Source: Gammaproteobacteria bacterium (lineage in GTDB: Bacteria > Pseudomonadota > Gammaproteobacteria > Burkholderiales > Gallionellaceae). From it: 64,000 nt of DNA. Positions 20,185-28,797 of the stretch are shown here, piece by piece (positions within the stretch are counted from its first letter, which is position 1; every line of letters begins with the position of its first letter). Where the stretch lies: assembly GCA_018814405.1 (NCBI GenBank), contig JAHIZO010000010.1, positions 186,001 to 250,000 of the forward strand, written 5' to 3'. The position numbers and the translations under genes are program-made. A model generated the notes under the pieces. The model did not search any database and was not told the origin of the DNA. It saw nothing but the letters and a program-made list of their open reading frames with translations.

Positions 20185-21445
20185 GCTGACGCGCAATGAC
20201 TATCGCACGCTGACGCTGGCCGCACTGGGCGGCGCACTGGAGTTCTACGACTTCGTCATCTTCGTGTTCTTCGCCGCGGCCATCTCGCAACTGTTCTTCC
20301 CGCCCGACATGCCGGACTGGCTGCGCCAAGTGCAGACCTTCGGCATCTTCGCCGCCGGCTATCTGGCACGTCCGCTGGGCGGCATCATCATGGCGCACTT
20401 CGGCGACATGTTCGGTCGCAAGCGCATGTTCATGCTCAGCATCCTGCTGATGGCGGTGCCGACCTTGCTCATCGGTCTGTTGCCCACCTATGCCACCTTG
20501 GGCATCGCCGCACCTTTGCTGTTGCTGTTGCTGCGTGTGATGCAGGGTGCAGCCATCGGCGGTGAGGTGCCGGGCGCCTGGGTGTTCGTGGCCGAACACG
20601 TGCCGCAACGCCATGTCGGTTTCGCCTGCGGCACGCTCACTGCCGGGTTGACCGGCGGCATCCTGCTCGGCTCATTGGTGGCAACGGCAGTGAATCATGC
20701 TTACGACCCGGTCAGCCTGCTGGCAGAAGGTTGGCGCGTACCGTTCATCCTTGGCGGTGTGTTCGGTCTGCTCGCGGTGTGGTTGCGCCAGTATCTGCAA
20801 GAGACGCCGGTGTTCAAAGAGATGCAGGCCCGTCAAGAATTGGCCGATGAACTGCCGCTGAAGAAAGTGGTACGCGCGCACCGCCCGGCCGTGGTGCTCA
20901 CCATGCTCATGACCTGGCTGCTGTCTGCCGCAGTGGTGGTGATGATCTTAATGACGCCGACCTTGATGCAGAAACTGTTCGCCATCCCAGGTGCCACCGC
21001 GCTTACCGCCAACAGCTTCGCCACGCTGGCGCTCACCATCGGCTGCATCGTGTTCGGTGCGTTGGCCGACCGCTTCGGCGCGGGGCGCGTGCTCGCCTAC
21101 GGCTGCGTGGCGTTGGCCGCCACCTCATGGTTGCTGTATCAGCAACTGGCGAGCGGCACCGAGCATCTATATATGTTGTACGCCTTGAATGGGTTCTTCG
21201 TCGGTGTGATCGGTGTGGTACCCAGCGCGGCCGTGATGCAGTTCCCGCCAGCGGTGCGTTTCTCCGGTCTGTCTTTCTCCTACAACGTGGCTTATGCCGT
21301 GTTCGGCGGTATGACGCCGGTGCTGGTCAGCTTGATGGTGCCGGTGTTGGGCGCACAGGTGCCGGCTTGGTATGTGATGGCTCTGAGTGTCGTAGGCGTG
21401 GGCATCGGGCTGCACCTGATGCGGCGCCAAGCGGTGCATTTATGA
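20177..21445 (+). CDS. MFS transporter, metabolite:H+ symporter (MHS) type
   Basis: A protein of about 422 residues with 12 membrane helices. MHS hallmarks are LGGALEFYDFVIF in helix 1, the loop RPLGGIIMAHFGDMFGRKRMFM, and RVMQGAAIGGEVPGAWVF in helix 4. The family takes up organic acids, proline/betaine or shikimate with protons; the substrate here is unknown. The start is unsure: a GTG at 20177 follows GGAGGAGG, and an ATG at 20159 is in frame. It overlaps the preceding gene by a few bases. Confidence 0.87.
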   Translation: MPRLTRNDYRTLTLAALGGALEFYDFVIFVFFAAAISQLFFPPDMPDWLRQVQTFGIFAAGYLARPLGGIIMAHFGDMFGRKRMFMLSILLMAVPTLLIGLLPTYATLGIAAPLLLLLLRVMQGAAIGGEVPGAWVFVAEHVPQRHVGFACGTLTAGLTGGILLGSLVATAVNHAYDPVSLLAEGWRVPFILGGVFGLLAVWLRQYLQETPVFKEMQARQELADELPLKKVVRAHRPAVVLTMLMTWLLSAAVVVMILMTPTLMQKLFAIPGATALTANSFATLALTIGCIVFGALADRFGAGRVLAYGCVALAATSWLLYQQLASGTEHLYMLYALNGFFVGVIGVVPSAAVMQFPPAVRFSGLSFSYNVAYAVFGGMTPVLVSLMVPVLGAQVPAWYVMALSVVGVGIGLHLMRRQAVHL

Positions 21446-21502
21446 GAGAATGCGCGCCCAATATAGAGAGCGCACTACGCGCCGGTCCGATAGGGGAGAT
21501 CC

Positions 21503-22465
21503 TTGGATAAGTTAAAAGAGTTGCTTGCGCCGGATATGGCCGCGGTCGATGCGGTGATACGCGCACGTCTGCATTCCGAAGTGGTGCTGGTCAATCAGGT
21601 CGGCGAATACATCGTTAACAGCGGCGGTAAGCGGCTGCGCCCCGCGTTGGTGCTGATGTCGGCACAGGCTTTTGGTTACAAGGGTACTTATCATCACGAT
21701 CTGGCAGCGGTGGTGGAGTTCATCCACACCGCGACCCTGCTGCACGACGATGTGGTGGATGAATCAGAATTGCGTCGCGGCCGCGAGACGGCCAATGCCT
21801 TGTTCGGCAATGCCGCCAGCGTGCTGGTGGGCGACTTCCTTTATTCGCGCGCGTTCCAGATGATGGTGGAAACCGGCGAGATGCGCGTGATGGAAGTGCT
21901 GGCTGACGCGACCAATGTCATCGCCGAGGGCGAAGTGCTGCAACTCCTTAATTGTCACGATGCCGATGTGGACGTGGCCAACTACATGCGCGTCATCCAT
22001 TGCAAGACAGCAAAACTTTTCGAAGCGGCGATGCGTCTGGGCGCTATCTTGGGCAAGGTGTCCGCCGCAGAAGAAGAGGCTGCCGCGAAATACGGCATGC
22101 ATCTGGGCACTGCTTTCCAGTTGATCGACGACGTGTTGGACTATTCCGCCGACGAAGCGCAAACCGGTAAGCATCTGGGTGACGATCTGGCTGAAGGCAA
22201 GCCGACGCTGCCGCTGATCCACGCCATGCAACACGGCACACCCGAGCAAGCCGCCGTCGTGCGTATCGCCATCGAAGAAGGTGATGTGGCGCGTCTGCCG
22301 GAAGTGCAGGCCATCATCCAAGCCACCGGTGCGTTGGAATTCACCCGCCAGCAAGCGCTGTTGGAAGCCGAGGCGGGATGCGCCGCGATCTCATCATTGG
22401 CTGATACTCAATTCAAACATGCTCTGTTAGAATTGGCGCGCTTCGCGGCAACGCGACAGTTTTAA
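21503..22465 (+). CDS. ispB: octaprenyl diphosphate synthase
   Basis: A 320-residue trans-polyprenyl synthase with both Asp-rich motifs, LLHDDVVDESE (near 80) and QLIDDVLDYSAD (near 210), and GGKRLRP near the N-terminus. It extends farnesyl diphosphate with IPP to make the ubiquinone side chain used by UbiA. The start is a TTG at 21503 preceded by AGGGGAG six bases upstream; no ATG fits. It is followed by tRNA-Pro. Confidence 0.93.
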   Translation: MDKLKELLAPDMAAVDAVIRARLHSEVVLVNQVGEYIVNSGGKRLRPALVLMSAQAFGYKGTYHHDLAAVVEFIHTATLLHDDVVDESELRRGRETANALFGNAASVLVGDFLYSRAFQMMVETGEMRVMEVLADATNVIAEGEVLQLLNCHDADVDVANYMRVIHCKTAKLFEAAMRLGAILGKVSAAEEEAAAKYGMHLGTAFQLIDDVLDYSADEAQTGKHLGDDLAEGKPTLPLIHAMQHGTPEQAAVVRIAIEEGDVARLPEVQAIIQATGALEFTRQQALLEAEAGCAAISSLADTQFKHALLELARFAATRQF

Positions 22466-22496
22466 GCAGTAAAACTCAGTAGTACCAGTATCACTT

Positions 22497-22573
22497 CGGA
22501 GCGTGGCTCAGCCTGGTAGAGCACTGCGTTCGGGACGCAGGGGTCGGAGGTTCGAATCCTCTCGCTCCGACCA
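22497..22573 (+). tRNA. tRNA-Pro (anticodon CGG)
   Basis: The 77-base sequence folds as a full cloverleaf. The acceptor CGGAGCG pairs with CGCTCCG, the anticodon stem CTGCG/CGCAG encloses TTCGGGA with anticodon CGG, and the T arm is GGAGG-TTCGAAT-CCTCT. A CCA end is encoded. It reads codon CCG. It lies directly at the left border of the nif region. Confidence 0.97.
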
Positions 22574-22664
22574 ATTCCCATTGGTCGGTCTTTCTCCAAA
22601 ACCTATCATTACCCCCAAGTAAGACAGCCAAGCGCGCACGACGATCCATGTCCGTGTGCGACTT

Positions 22665-22680
22665 GTCGTAAAGCCTACAA
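22665..22680 (+). promoter_or_regulatory. NifA upstream activator sequence
   Basis: A perfect TGT-N10-ACA (TGT CGTAAAGCCT ACA), the NifA binding consensus, lies about 120-135 bases upstream of the predicted start of transcription of the iscA-nifUSV operon. Confidence 0.8.
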
Positions 22681-22747
22681 GCCCCCCCTCCCGTCTTGTT
22701 CCACACACGGGGGTTGAGCATGCCATAGAAATAAACCCCTTATAAAA

Positions 22748-22760
22748 CAATGCATTGATT
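22748..22760 (+). promoter_or_regulatory. IHF site in the nif promoter
   Basis: CAATGCATTGATT is a full match to the IHF consensus in reverse orientation (YAANNNNTTGATW). It lies between the NifA site and the -24/-12 element, where IHF bends DNA at nif promoters. Confidence 0.7.
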
Positions 22761-22773
22761 TTTTGGCACGGGC

Positions 22774-22789
22774 TGGCACACAGCTTGCA
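22774..22789 (+). promoter_or_regulatory. sigma54 promoter of the iscA-nifUSV operon
   Basis: TGGCAC-ACAGC-TTGCA has GG and GC separated by exactly ten bases, the -24/-12 consensus. Transcription should start near 22800, giving a 28-base leader with an AAGGAG site before the ATG at 22828. Confidence 0.88.
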
Positions 22790-22827
22790 CTTGATAGGTC
22801 GTACCTAACCAATCAAGGAGCCAGACA

Positions 22828-23151
22828 ATGATCACCCTCACCCCAACCGCAGTCACCGCTGTAGAGCGATTCATCAAAGGCGCAGCCGAGCCAGTCGCCG
22901 GATTGCGTATCGCCATCTCCGGTGGTGGCTGTTCCGGTTTCCAGTACGGCATGTCACTTGAAGAAGCCCAGAGCGAAGACGATGTCGTCGTTGCGATCGG
23001 CGATGTCACGCTGTTGGTCGATCCGCTATCCGCTCCCTTGTTGGAAGGCGTGACGGTGGATTACGTGGAAAGCCTCACCGGCAGCGGTTTCAAATTCGAA
23101 AACCCGAACGCCAGCGCAAGCTGCGCGTGCGGTTCTTCATTCTCGGCATAA
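22828..23151 (+). CDS. nif-associated A-type Fe-S carrier (HesB/IscA-like)
   Basis: A 107-residue HesB/IscA-family protein with the three conserved cysteines: one in GGCSGFQY near residue 35 and two in CACGS near the C-terminus. A-type carriers deliver Fe-S clusters to client proteins. It is the first gene after the nif promoter and precedes nifU by 12 bases, as the 'nif-IscA' (orf6) gene does in Azotobacter. Confidence 0.93.
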   Translation: MITLTPTAVTAVERFIKGAAEPVAGLRIAISGGGCSGFQYGMSLEEAQSEDDVVVAIGDVTLLVDPLSAPLLEGVTVDYVESLTGSGFKFENPNASASCACGSSFSA

Positions 23152-23163
23152 GGAGCAGACAAC

Positions 23164-24054
23164 ATGTGGGACTACTCGGAAAAAGTAAAAGAACACTTCT
23201 TTCAACCGCGCAACGCAGGTGTGCTGGAAGACGCGAACGGTGTGGGTGATGTCGGTTCGATCTCCTGTGGCGACGCGCTGCGCCTGATGCTCAAAGTGGA
23301 GCCGGAGACGGACATCATCCTCGACGCACATTTCCAGACTTTCGGTTGCGGCTCTGCCATCGCTTCTTCTTCCGCGCTGACCGAGATGGTCAAAGGCAAG
23401 ACATTGGATGAAGCATTGAAGGTGAGCAACCAGGACATCGCCGACTACCTCGACGGTCTGCCCCCCGAGAAGATGCACTGCTCGGTGATGGGACGCGAAG
23501 CACTGCAAGCCGCTGTCGCCAACTATCGCGGCGAAGTGTGGAGCGACGATCACGAAGAAGGCGCATTGATCTGCAAATGCTTCGCTATCGACGCCGTGAT
23601 GATCGAAGACACCATCCGCGCCAATGATCTGGTCAGCGTGGAAGACGTGACCAACTACACCAAGGCCGGTGGCGGTTGCTCCTCCTGCCACGAAGGCATC
23701 GAAGAGATCCTGGTGAAGGTGATGGCCGAGCGCGGCGAAAGTTTCAAGCCCGGTACGCCTTCCAAGGAAGAGGCAGCACCTGCCGGCATGACCAATCTGC
23801 AACGCATCAAGAAGATCGAAGCGGTGCTGGAATCCGTTCGTCCGCAACTGAAGCGCGACGGTGGCGACATCGAATTGCTGGATGTGGACGGCAAGACCAT
23901 CTACGTCAGCATGACCGGTGCTTGTGCAGGTTGCCAGATGGAAGCGCTGACGCTGCAAGGTATCCAACAGAAGCTGATGGAAGAACTGAAAGAGTTCATC
24001 AAGATCGTGCCGACCAAGGCTGGGGCATTGAGCCGCGCCTCTTGCAACCCGTAA
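23164..24054 (+). CDS. nifU: Fe-S cluster scaffold NifU
   Basis: A 296-residue three-domain NifU. The N-terminal IscU-like domain (1 to about 125) carries [22 protein letters not shown] and MHCSVMG. The central domain has four cysteines in ICKCF and [10 protein letters not shown] for a permanent 2Fe-2S cluster. The C-terminal Nfu domain has the CxxC of GACAGCQME. It assembles clusters with NifS for nitrogenase maturation. An AAGGAG site precedes the ATG. Confidence 0.97.
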   Translation: MWDYSEKVKEHFFQPRNAGVLEDANGVGDVGSISCGDALRLMLKVEPETDIILDAHFQTFGCGSAIASSSALTEMVKGKTLDEALKVSNQDIADYLDGLPPEKMHCSVMGREALQAAVANYRGEVWSDDHEEGALICKCFAIDAVMIEDTIRANDLVSVEDVTNYTKAGGGCSSCHEGIEEILVKVMAERGESFKPGTPSKEEAAPAGMTNLQRIKKIEAVLESVRPQLKRDGGDIELLDVDGKTIYVSMTGACAGCQMEALTLQGIQQKLMEELKEFIKIVPTKAGALSRASCNP

Positions 24055-24064
24055 GGAGATGAAC

Positions 24065-25264
24065 ATGGAAGGCATATATTTCGACAACAACGCCACCACC
24101 CGCGTGGATGAGAAGGTGGTTGAGGCCATGCTGCCTTACTTCACCGAGCAGTTCGGCAATCCGTCGTCGATGCACAGCTTCGGCAACAAAGTCGGTCTGG
24201 CGATCAAGAAGGCACGCATGCAAGTGCAAGAGTTGCTCGGCGCGGAACATGACTCCGAGATCATCTTCACTTCCTGCGGTACCGAGTCGGATTCCACTGC
24301 CATCCTGTCGGCATTGAAGGCACAACCGGATCGCAAAGAGATCATCACCACCACGGTCGAACATCCTGCCGTGCTGACACTGTGCACATGGTTGGAGAAG
24401 GATGGCTACAAGGTGCATTACCTGCCGGTGGACAACAAAGGTCGGCTGGATCTGGATGAGTACAAGAAGCTGCTCAGTGACCAGACTGCGGTCGTGTCCG
24501 TGATGTGGGCGAACAACGAGACCGGCACTTTCTTCCCTGTGGTCGAGATGGCCGAGATGGCCAATGCCGCCGGTGCGATGTTCCACACCGACGCCGTGCA
24601 AGCCGTCGGCAAAGTGCCGCTGAATCTGAAAGACACCAAGATCGACATGCTGTCCGTGTCCGGCCACAAACTGCATGCACCGAAAGGCATCGGCGTGCTG
24701 TACCTGAAGCGCGGTGTGCGTTTCCGTCCGCTGCTGCGCGGTGGCCATCAGGAACGCGGTCGTCGTGCCGGAACCGAGAACACAACTTCCATCGTCGGTC
24801 TGGGCAAGGCTGCCGAGATGGCGATGGAGGCGATGCATCACGAGAACACCGAAGTGAAGCGTCTGCGCGACAAACTGGAAGCGGGCATCCTTGCCAAAGT
24901 GCCGCGCTCCTTCGTCACCGGCAATCCGGATGACCGTCTGCCCAACACTTGCAACATCGCGTTCGAGTTCATCGAAGGTGAAGCCATCCTGTTGTTGTTG
25001 AACAAGTTCGGCATCGCGGCGAGTTCCGGTTCTGCCTGTACTTCCGGTTCGCTGGAGCCATCACACGTGATGCGCGCCATGGGCATTCCGTACACCGCCG
25101 CACACGGCACGGTGCGTTTCTCGCTGTCGCGTTACAGCACCGAAGCGGAAGTGGATCGCGTGATCGCAGTCGTGCCGGAGATCATCGCCCAGCTGCGCAA
25201 GCTGTCACCGTACTGGGAAGGCGAAGGCCCCAAAGAGGAGGCGTTCGCGCCTACTTACGCATGA
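24065..25264 (+). CDS. nifS: cysteine desulfurase NifS
   Basis: A 399-residue PLP enzyme. The PLP lysine is in SVSGHKLHAPKG (near 200) and the catalytic cysteine in SSGSACTSGS (near 325). The N-terminus YFDNNATTRVD is typical of NifS. It supplies sulfur to NifU. I chose the ATG at 24065 because the ATG at 24059 abuts the AAGGAG site. The stop overlaps the next small ORF by four bases. Confidence 0.97.
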   Translation: MEGIYFDNNATTRVDEKVVEAMLPYFTEQFGNPSSMHSFGNKVGLAIKKARMQVQELLGAEHDSEIIFTSCGTESDSTAILSALKAQPDRKEIITTTVEHPAVLTLCTWLEKDGYKVHYLPVDNKGRLDLDEYKKLLSDQTAVVSVMWANNETGTFFPVVEMAEMANAAGAMFHTDAVQAVGKVPLNLKDTKIDMLSVSGHKLHAPKGIGVLYLKRGVRFRPLLRGGHQERGRRAGTENTTSIVGLGKAAEMAMEAMHHENTEVKRLRDKLEAGILAKVPRSFVTGNPDDRLPNTCNIAFEFIEGEAILLLLNKFGIAASSGSACTSGSLEPSHVMRAMGIPYTAAHGTVRFSLSRYSTEAEVDRVIAVVPEIIAQLRKLSPYWEGEGPKEEAFAPTYA

Positions 25265-25368
25265 AGACCCTGAGCAAAGTCATCACGCAAACGAACGAAG
25301 CGACGCAAGTCGGCGTCGCCTTGTTCGCCATGTGGATGAGCTGCGCCATTCTTTTGATAGTGGATTGA
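25261..25368 (+). CDS. 35-residue membrane peptide between nifS and nifV
   Basis: An ATG at 25261 overlaps the nifS stop (ATGA) and opens a 35-codon frame ending at 25368, ten bases before nifV. The peptide has a polar first half ([11 protein letters not shown]) and a hydrophobic stretch ([18 protein letters not shown]) long enough for one membrane helix. The overlap implies translational coupling to nifS. No family is recognised. Without it nifS and nifV would be separated by 114 bases in an otherwise compact operon. Confidence 0.55.
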   Translation: MKTLSKVITQTNEATQVGVALFAMWMSCAILLIVD

Positions 25369-25378
25369 GAGGCTGACC

Positions 25379-26542
25379 ATGTCCCGCTTCATCACCATCG
25401 ATGACACCACCCTGCGCGACGGCGAACAGACCGCCGGGGTGGCGTTCACGCTGGAGGAGAAGCTGAACATCGCACGCCAGCTCGATGTGCTGGGTGTGCC
25501 GGAGCTGGAAGTTGGTATCCCCGCCATGGGCGAGGTGGAGCGCGACGCGATCAATGCCGTGGCGTCGCTCGGTCTGAATGCAAAGCTGATCGCGTGGTGC
25601 CGCATGCACAAGGAAGACCTCCTTGCAGCGGAGATGGTCGATGTGCACATGCTCGACCTGTCCATTCCGGTGTCGGACATCCATCTGCAAAAGAAACTCA
25701 AACGCGACCGCGACTGGGTACTGGAGACCATCATCGACTTGGTGCCGTTCGCGCTAGAACAGGGGTGCGGTGTCATCGTCGGTTGCGAGGATGCTTCGCG
25801 CGCCGATCCGGAATTTCTGCTGCGTGTGGCCGAGATCGCACAGACCGCCGGTGCACAGCGCCTGCGTTTTGCCGACACATTGGGTGTGATGGAGCCGTTC
25901 GGTGTGCACAAGGTCATCTCTTCGATACGCAGCGCATGCGACATCGAGATCGAGATGCATGCACATGACGATCTGGGGCTGGCGACTGCCAACAGTCTGG
26001 CTGCCGCGATGGCCGGTGCGACGCATATCAATACCACGGTGAACGGACTGGGCGAACGTGCAGGCAATGCACCGCTGGAAGAAGTGGCGCTCGGTCTGAA
26101 GAAACTCTACAGCATGCAGACCGGTATCGACCTCACACACTTCACCGAACTGTCGCAGATGGTTGCCGTCGCTTCCGGTCGGCCCGTACCCTGGCAGAAG
26201 AGTGTGGTGGGCGAGGGTGTGTTCACGCACGAAGCGGGCATCCACGTCGACGGGATGCTGAAAGATCCCGACACTTATCAGGGCTACGACCCGGTCGAAG
26301 TCGGACGGTCACACAAACTGGTGCTCGGCAAGCATTCCGGCGCACACGGCATCATCGCCGCCTACGCCAACATGGGGCTGAGCCTGAGCCAGGCCGAGGC
26401 GCGCGCCTTGCTGCCCGATATCCGCAGCTTTGCCGAGCGCGCCAAGCGCTCACCCGCCGATCAAGAGTTGTTGTTCATCTACCAGAAGTTCATCGGCCAA
26501 CATCACGGCGGGCGCAGCGAGCCGGGCGTGATGGCGCATTAG
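25379..26542 (+). CDS. nifV: homocitrate synthase NifV
   Basis: A 387-residue DRE-TIM metallolyase. It has the DRE-type motif [15 protein letters not shown] at the N-terminus, [18 protein letters not shown] for the metal histidines and [19 protein letters not shown]. NifV condenses acetyl-CoA and 2-oxoglutarate to homocitrate, the organic ligand of FeMo-co. It lies between the small peptide gene and cysE. Confidence 0.96.
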   Translation: MSRFITIDDTTLRDGEQTAGVAFTLEEKLNIARQLDVLGVPELEVGIPAMGEVERDAINAVASLGLNAKLIAWCRMHKEDLLAAEMVDVHMLDLSIPVSDIHLQKKLKRDRDWVLETIIDLVPFALEQGCGVIVGCEDASRADPEFLLRVAEIAQTAGAQRLRFADTLGVMEPFGVHKVISSIRSACDIEIEMHAHDDLGLATANSLAAAMAGATHINTTVNGLGERAGNAPLEEVALGLKKLYSMQTGIDLTHFTELSQMVAVASGRPVPWQKSVVGEGVFTHEAGIHVDGMLKDPDTYQGYDPVEVGRSHKLVLGKHSGAHGIIAAYANMGLSLSQAEARALLPDIRSFAERAKRSPADQELLFIYQKFIGQHHGGRSEPGVMAH

Positions 26543-26551
26543 GAGAACGAC

Positions 26552-27334
26552 ATGGAAGATACGATGACCGCCACCGTTGAACTTGGAAAGCCGGCCTTGC
26601 CATCGCTGTTGCAGTTGCTGCGCGAAGATGTGCGCTGCGTGTTCCAGCGCGATCCGGCTGCGCGCTCGCGCTTTGAAGTGCTGACCACCTATCCCGGTGT
26701 GCACGCCATTCTGATGCAGCGCATCGCCAACAAACTGTGGACATTGAAGCTGCGTTATCTGGCGCGCCTGCTGGGTTGGTTCGCGCGCCTGCTGACCAAT
26801 ATCGACATCCATCCCGGTGCCACCATCGGTCGTCGCTTCTTTATCGATCACGGTGCGGGTGTGGTGATCGGCGAGACTGCCGAGATCGGCAATGATGTGA
26901 CGCTGTACCACGGTGTGACTTTGGGTGGCACCACCTGGAACAAAGGCAAGCGTCATCCGACCTTGGCCGACGGCGTGGTGATCGGTGCGGGTGCGAAGAT
27001 ACTGGGCGCGATCACGCTGGGTGAGAACGTGCGCGTGGGCGCCAACTCGGTGGTGGTGAAAGATGTACCCGCACATCGCACCGTGGTCGGCATCCCGGGC
27101 CGTATCGTGTTGCGCACCGAAGAAGCGGACTCGAACAATATCTACGGCATCAATCTCGATCACCACCTCATCCCCGATCCGGTCGGTCGCGCCATCGCCT
27201 GTCTGATGGAACGCATCGAAGTACTGGAAGGTCAATTGCGCAAGCAGGGTGAACCGGTGGACGGTCAATGCCATACCTGTGATGCGGATGATCTATGCGG
27301 CACGGAAGTGGCGCGCCAATTGAGGAAAGAATGA
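26552..27334 (+). CDS. cysE: serine O-acetyltransferase (nif-linked CysE)
   Basis: A 260-residue left-handed beta-helix acyltransferase with hexapeptide repeats (about 90-195), including [29 protein letters not shown] and the loop [18 protein letters not shown]. It makes O-acetylserine and so raises cysteine supply for NifS, the role of cysE1 after nifV in Azotobacter. It is preceded by AGGAGAACGAC nine bases after nifV. A Cys-rich tail ([11 protein letters not shown]) is present at the end. Confidence 0.95.
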   Translation: MEDTMTATVELGKPALPSLLQLLREDVRCVFQRDPAARSRFEVLTTYPGVHAILMQRIANKLWTLKLRYLARLLGWFARLLTNIDIHPGATIGRRFFIDHGAGVVIGETAEIGNDVTLYHGVTLGGTTWNKGKRHPTLADGVVIGAGAKILGAITLGENVRVGANSVVVKDVPAHRTVVGIPGRIVLRTEEADSNNIYGINLDHHLIPDPVGRAIACLMERIEVLEGQLRKQGEPVDGQCHTCDADDLCGTEVARQLRKE

Positions 27335-27350
27335 TCATGAAAACATTACG

Positions 27351-27474
27351 CCGTCATTCCCGCGCAGGCGGGAATCCAGTCGAGTCAAAAGCAAATCGCG
27401 TAGCGATTCAAAATGCTTTGTCCGCGAAGCGGGATGTTTCTTATTGCTGGATTCCCGCCTACGCGGGAATGACG
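27351..27474. repeat. palindromic intergenic repeat, family A copy 1
   Basis: The arms CCGTCATTCCCGCGCAGGCG and its near complement ending CGGGAATGACG flank about 70 bases that hold a smaller AATCGC/GCGATT palindrome. The element sits between cysE and the next nif gene and would form a large hairpin in the transcript. Related copies are at 33029-33096 and 37385-37512. A short frame through it is not a gene. Confidence 0.85.
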
Positions 27475-27489
27475 AGGGCGGGGTGAATC

Positions 27490-27999
27490 ATGGATCTATT
27501 GGATTTCGATCAAGCCGAATTGTATTTCGATGAACCGCTGGCGCAGGACGTTGCGCGTCTGTTGGTGCAGGCGGCGGACACCTACGGCAGCGAGGAGAGT
27601 GAAGGCTATTTGCTGCGCGCCAACTTGATGGCACCGCAACACCTGATGGTGCTGGTGGCTTTGTATCGCTACTACTTCTATCAGCATCGTTTGGATGATG
27701 CCTTGCTGGTGGCGGAGAGCGCGATGGCCGTAGTTGGTCGTCGACTGGATTTTCCCGATAGCTGGGTCGATATGCGCGAAGAGAACATCGGCGCCGGTGT
27801 GATCCGCTCTATGGGGCTGGTGCGCTTCTACCTGATGGTGTTGAAAGCGGCGGGCTATATCAATCTGCGTCTCGGCAATAGAGAGACGGGCCGCGCGATG
27901 CTGGAGAAGCTGGTGCAACTGGATAGCCACGACCGCATCGGCGGCAAGGCCTTGCTGGAAGTGATGACTGAAGTAGAACATGAAGAAAGGAATATGTGA
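27490..27999 (+). CDS. nif-operon helical (TPR-like) protein of unknown function
   Basis: A 169-residue acidic, all-helical protein. The stretch ANLMAPQHLMVLVALYRYYFYQHRLDDALLVAESAM reads like one TPR helix pair, and AGYINLRLGNRETGRAMLEKLVQLDSHDRIGG reads like another. No cysteine-based motif is seen. It follows repeat family A copy 1 and overlaps nifW by one base, so it is co-translated with nifW, nifZ and nifM. A scaffold or chaperone role in nitrogenase assembly is only inference. Confidence 0.7.
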   Translation: MDLLDFDQAELYFDEPLAQDVARLLVQAADTYGSEESEGYLLRANLMAPQHLMVLVALYRYYFYQHRLDDALLVAESAMAVVGRRLDFPDSWVDMREENIGAGVIRSMGLVRFYLMVLKAAGYINLRLGNRETGRAMLEKLVQLDSHDRIGGKALLEVMTEVEHEERNM

Positions 28000-28337
28000 T
28001 GACTGACGATCTGACACTGGAAGAAGCAATGGAGGATCTGGTATCTGCCGAGGATTTCCTGAGCTATTTCGAAATCGATTTCGACCCCTCTGTGGTGCAC
28101 GTGAATCGTCTGCACATCCTGCAGCGTTATCACAACTACCTGAGCAAAGAAGTCTTGCCGGAAGACGAGGCGGCACAGCGCGCGGTCTATACGAGCCTGC
28201 TGACCAAAGCGTATCAGGACTTCGTTGCATCCGACGCGCTCACCGAGAAGGTGTTCAAGGTGTTCCACATGCACGAACCGCAGACGCAGTTCGTTCCGCT
28301 CACCTCCATCACAGTGAACAAGAAAGATGCTGCCTAA
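27999..28337 (+). CDS. nifW: nitrogenase-stabilising protein NifW
   Basis: A 112-residue protein with the NifW signature: SAEDFLSYFEIDFDP, then VVHVNRLHILQRYHNYL. NifW binds MoFe protein during maturation or oxygen stress. The ATG at 27999 overlaps the previous stop by one base (TGATG), and nifZ begins inside its last codons. Confidence 0.95.
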   Translation: MTDDLTLEEAMEDLVSAEDFLSYFEIDFDPSVVHVNRLHILQRYHNYLSKEVLPEDEAAQRAVYTSLLTKAYQDFVASDALTEKVFKVFHMHEPQTQFVPLTSITVNKKDAA

Positions 28338-28797
28338 ATTCCAATTCGGCGACGAAGTCCGCATCGTGCGCAATGTGCGCAATGACGGCACCTACCCCGG
28401 CGTGGAGATCGGCACGCTGCTGATCCGTCGCGGCTCAACCGGTTTCGTGATGAACGTCGGCACCTTCCTGCAGGACCAGTTGATCTACACCGTCAACTTC
28501 CTGGAGCAGGACAAGATCGTCGGCTTCCGCGAGGAAGAATTGATCGGCATCGACGAACCCTGGGTGCCCAGCAAATACGAGAGCCGTGAGAAGGTGCGCA
28601 GCAAGATCACGCTCACCGTGCGTGGCGAGGTACGTGCCTCGCCTGGCATGGAAGGCGAAGTATTGAAAGTGCTGCGCGACGAGGACGGTGGCGTGCAGTA
28701 TCAGGTCATCTTCCACGATCATGTGTTGCAAGTGCCCGAGTCGGCACTGGAGGCGGTACATGTATACGACGACAGCAAGGAGGCGAACCATGCCTGA
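28327..28797 (+). CDS. nifZ: nitrogen fixation protein NifZ
   Basis: A 156-residue NifZ-family protein. Its N-terminal half has KFQFGDEVRIVRNVRNDGTYPG and a second, similar segment, VRGEVRASPGMEGEVL, lies in the C-terminal half, giving two SH3-like repeats. NifZ helps form the second P-cluster of the MoFe protein. It overlaps nifW by 11 bases and nifM by eight. Confidence 0.93.
   Translation: MLPKFQFGDEVRIVRNVRNDGTYPGVEIGTLLIRRGSTGFVMNVGTFLQDQLIYTVNFLEQDKIVGFREEELIGIDEPWVPSKYESREKVRSKITLTVRGEVRASPGMEGEVLKVLRDEDGGVQYQVIFHDHVLQVPESALEAVHVYDDSKEANHA

Noticed and set aside
27295-27486. 63-codon frame after cysE
   Set aside because: It reads through the family A palindromic repeat (the HSRAGGNP/WIPAYAGMT-type peptide is its translation), so it is not a gene.
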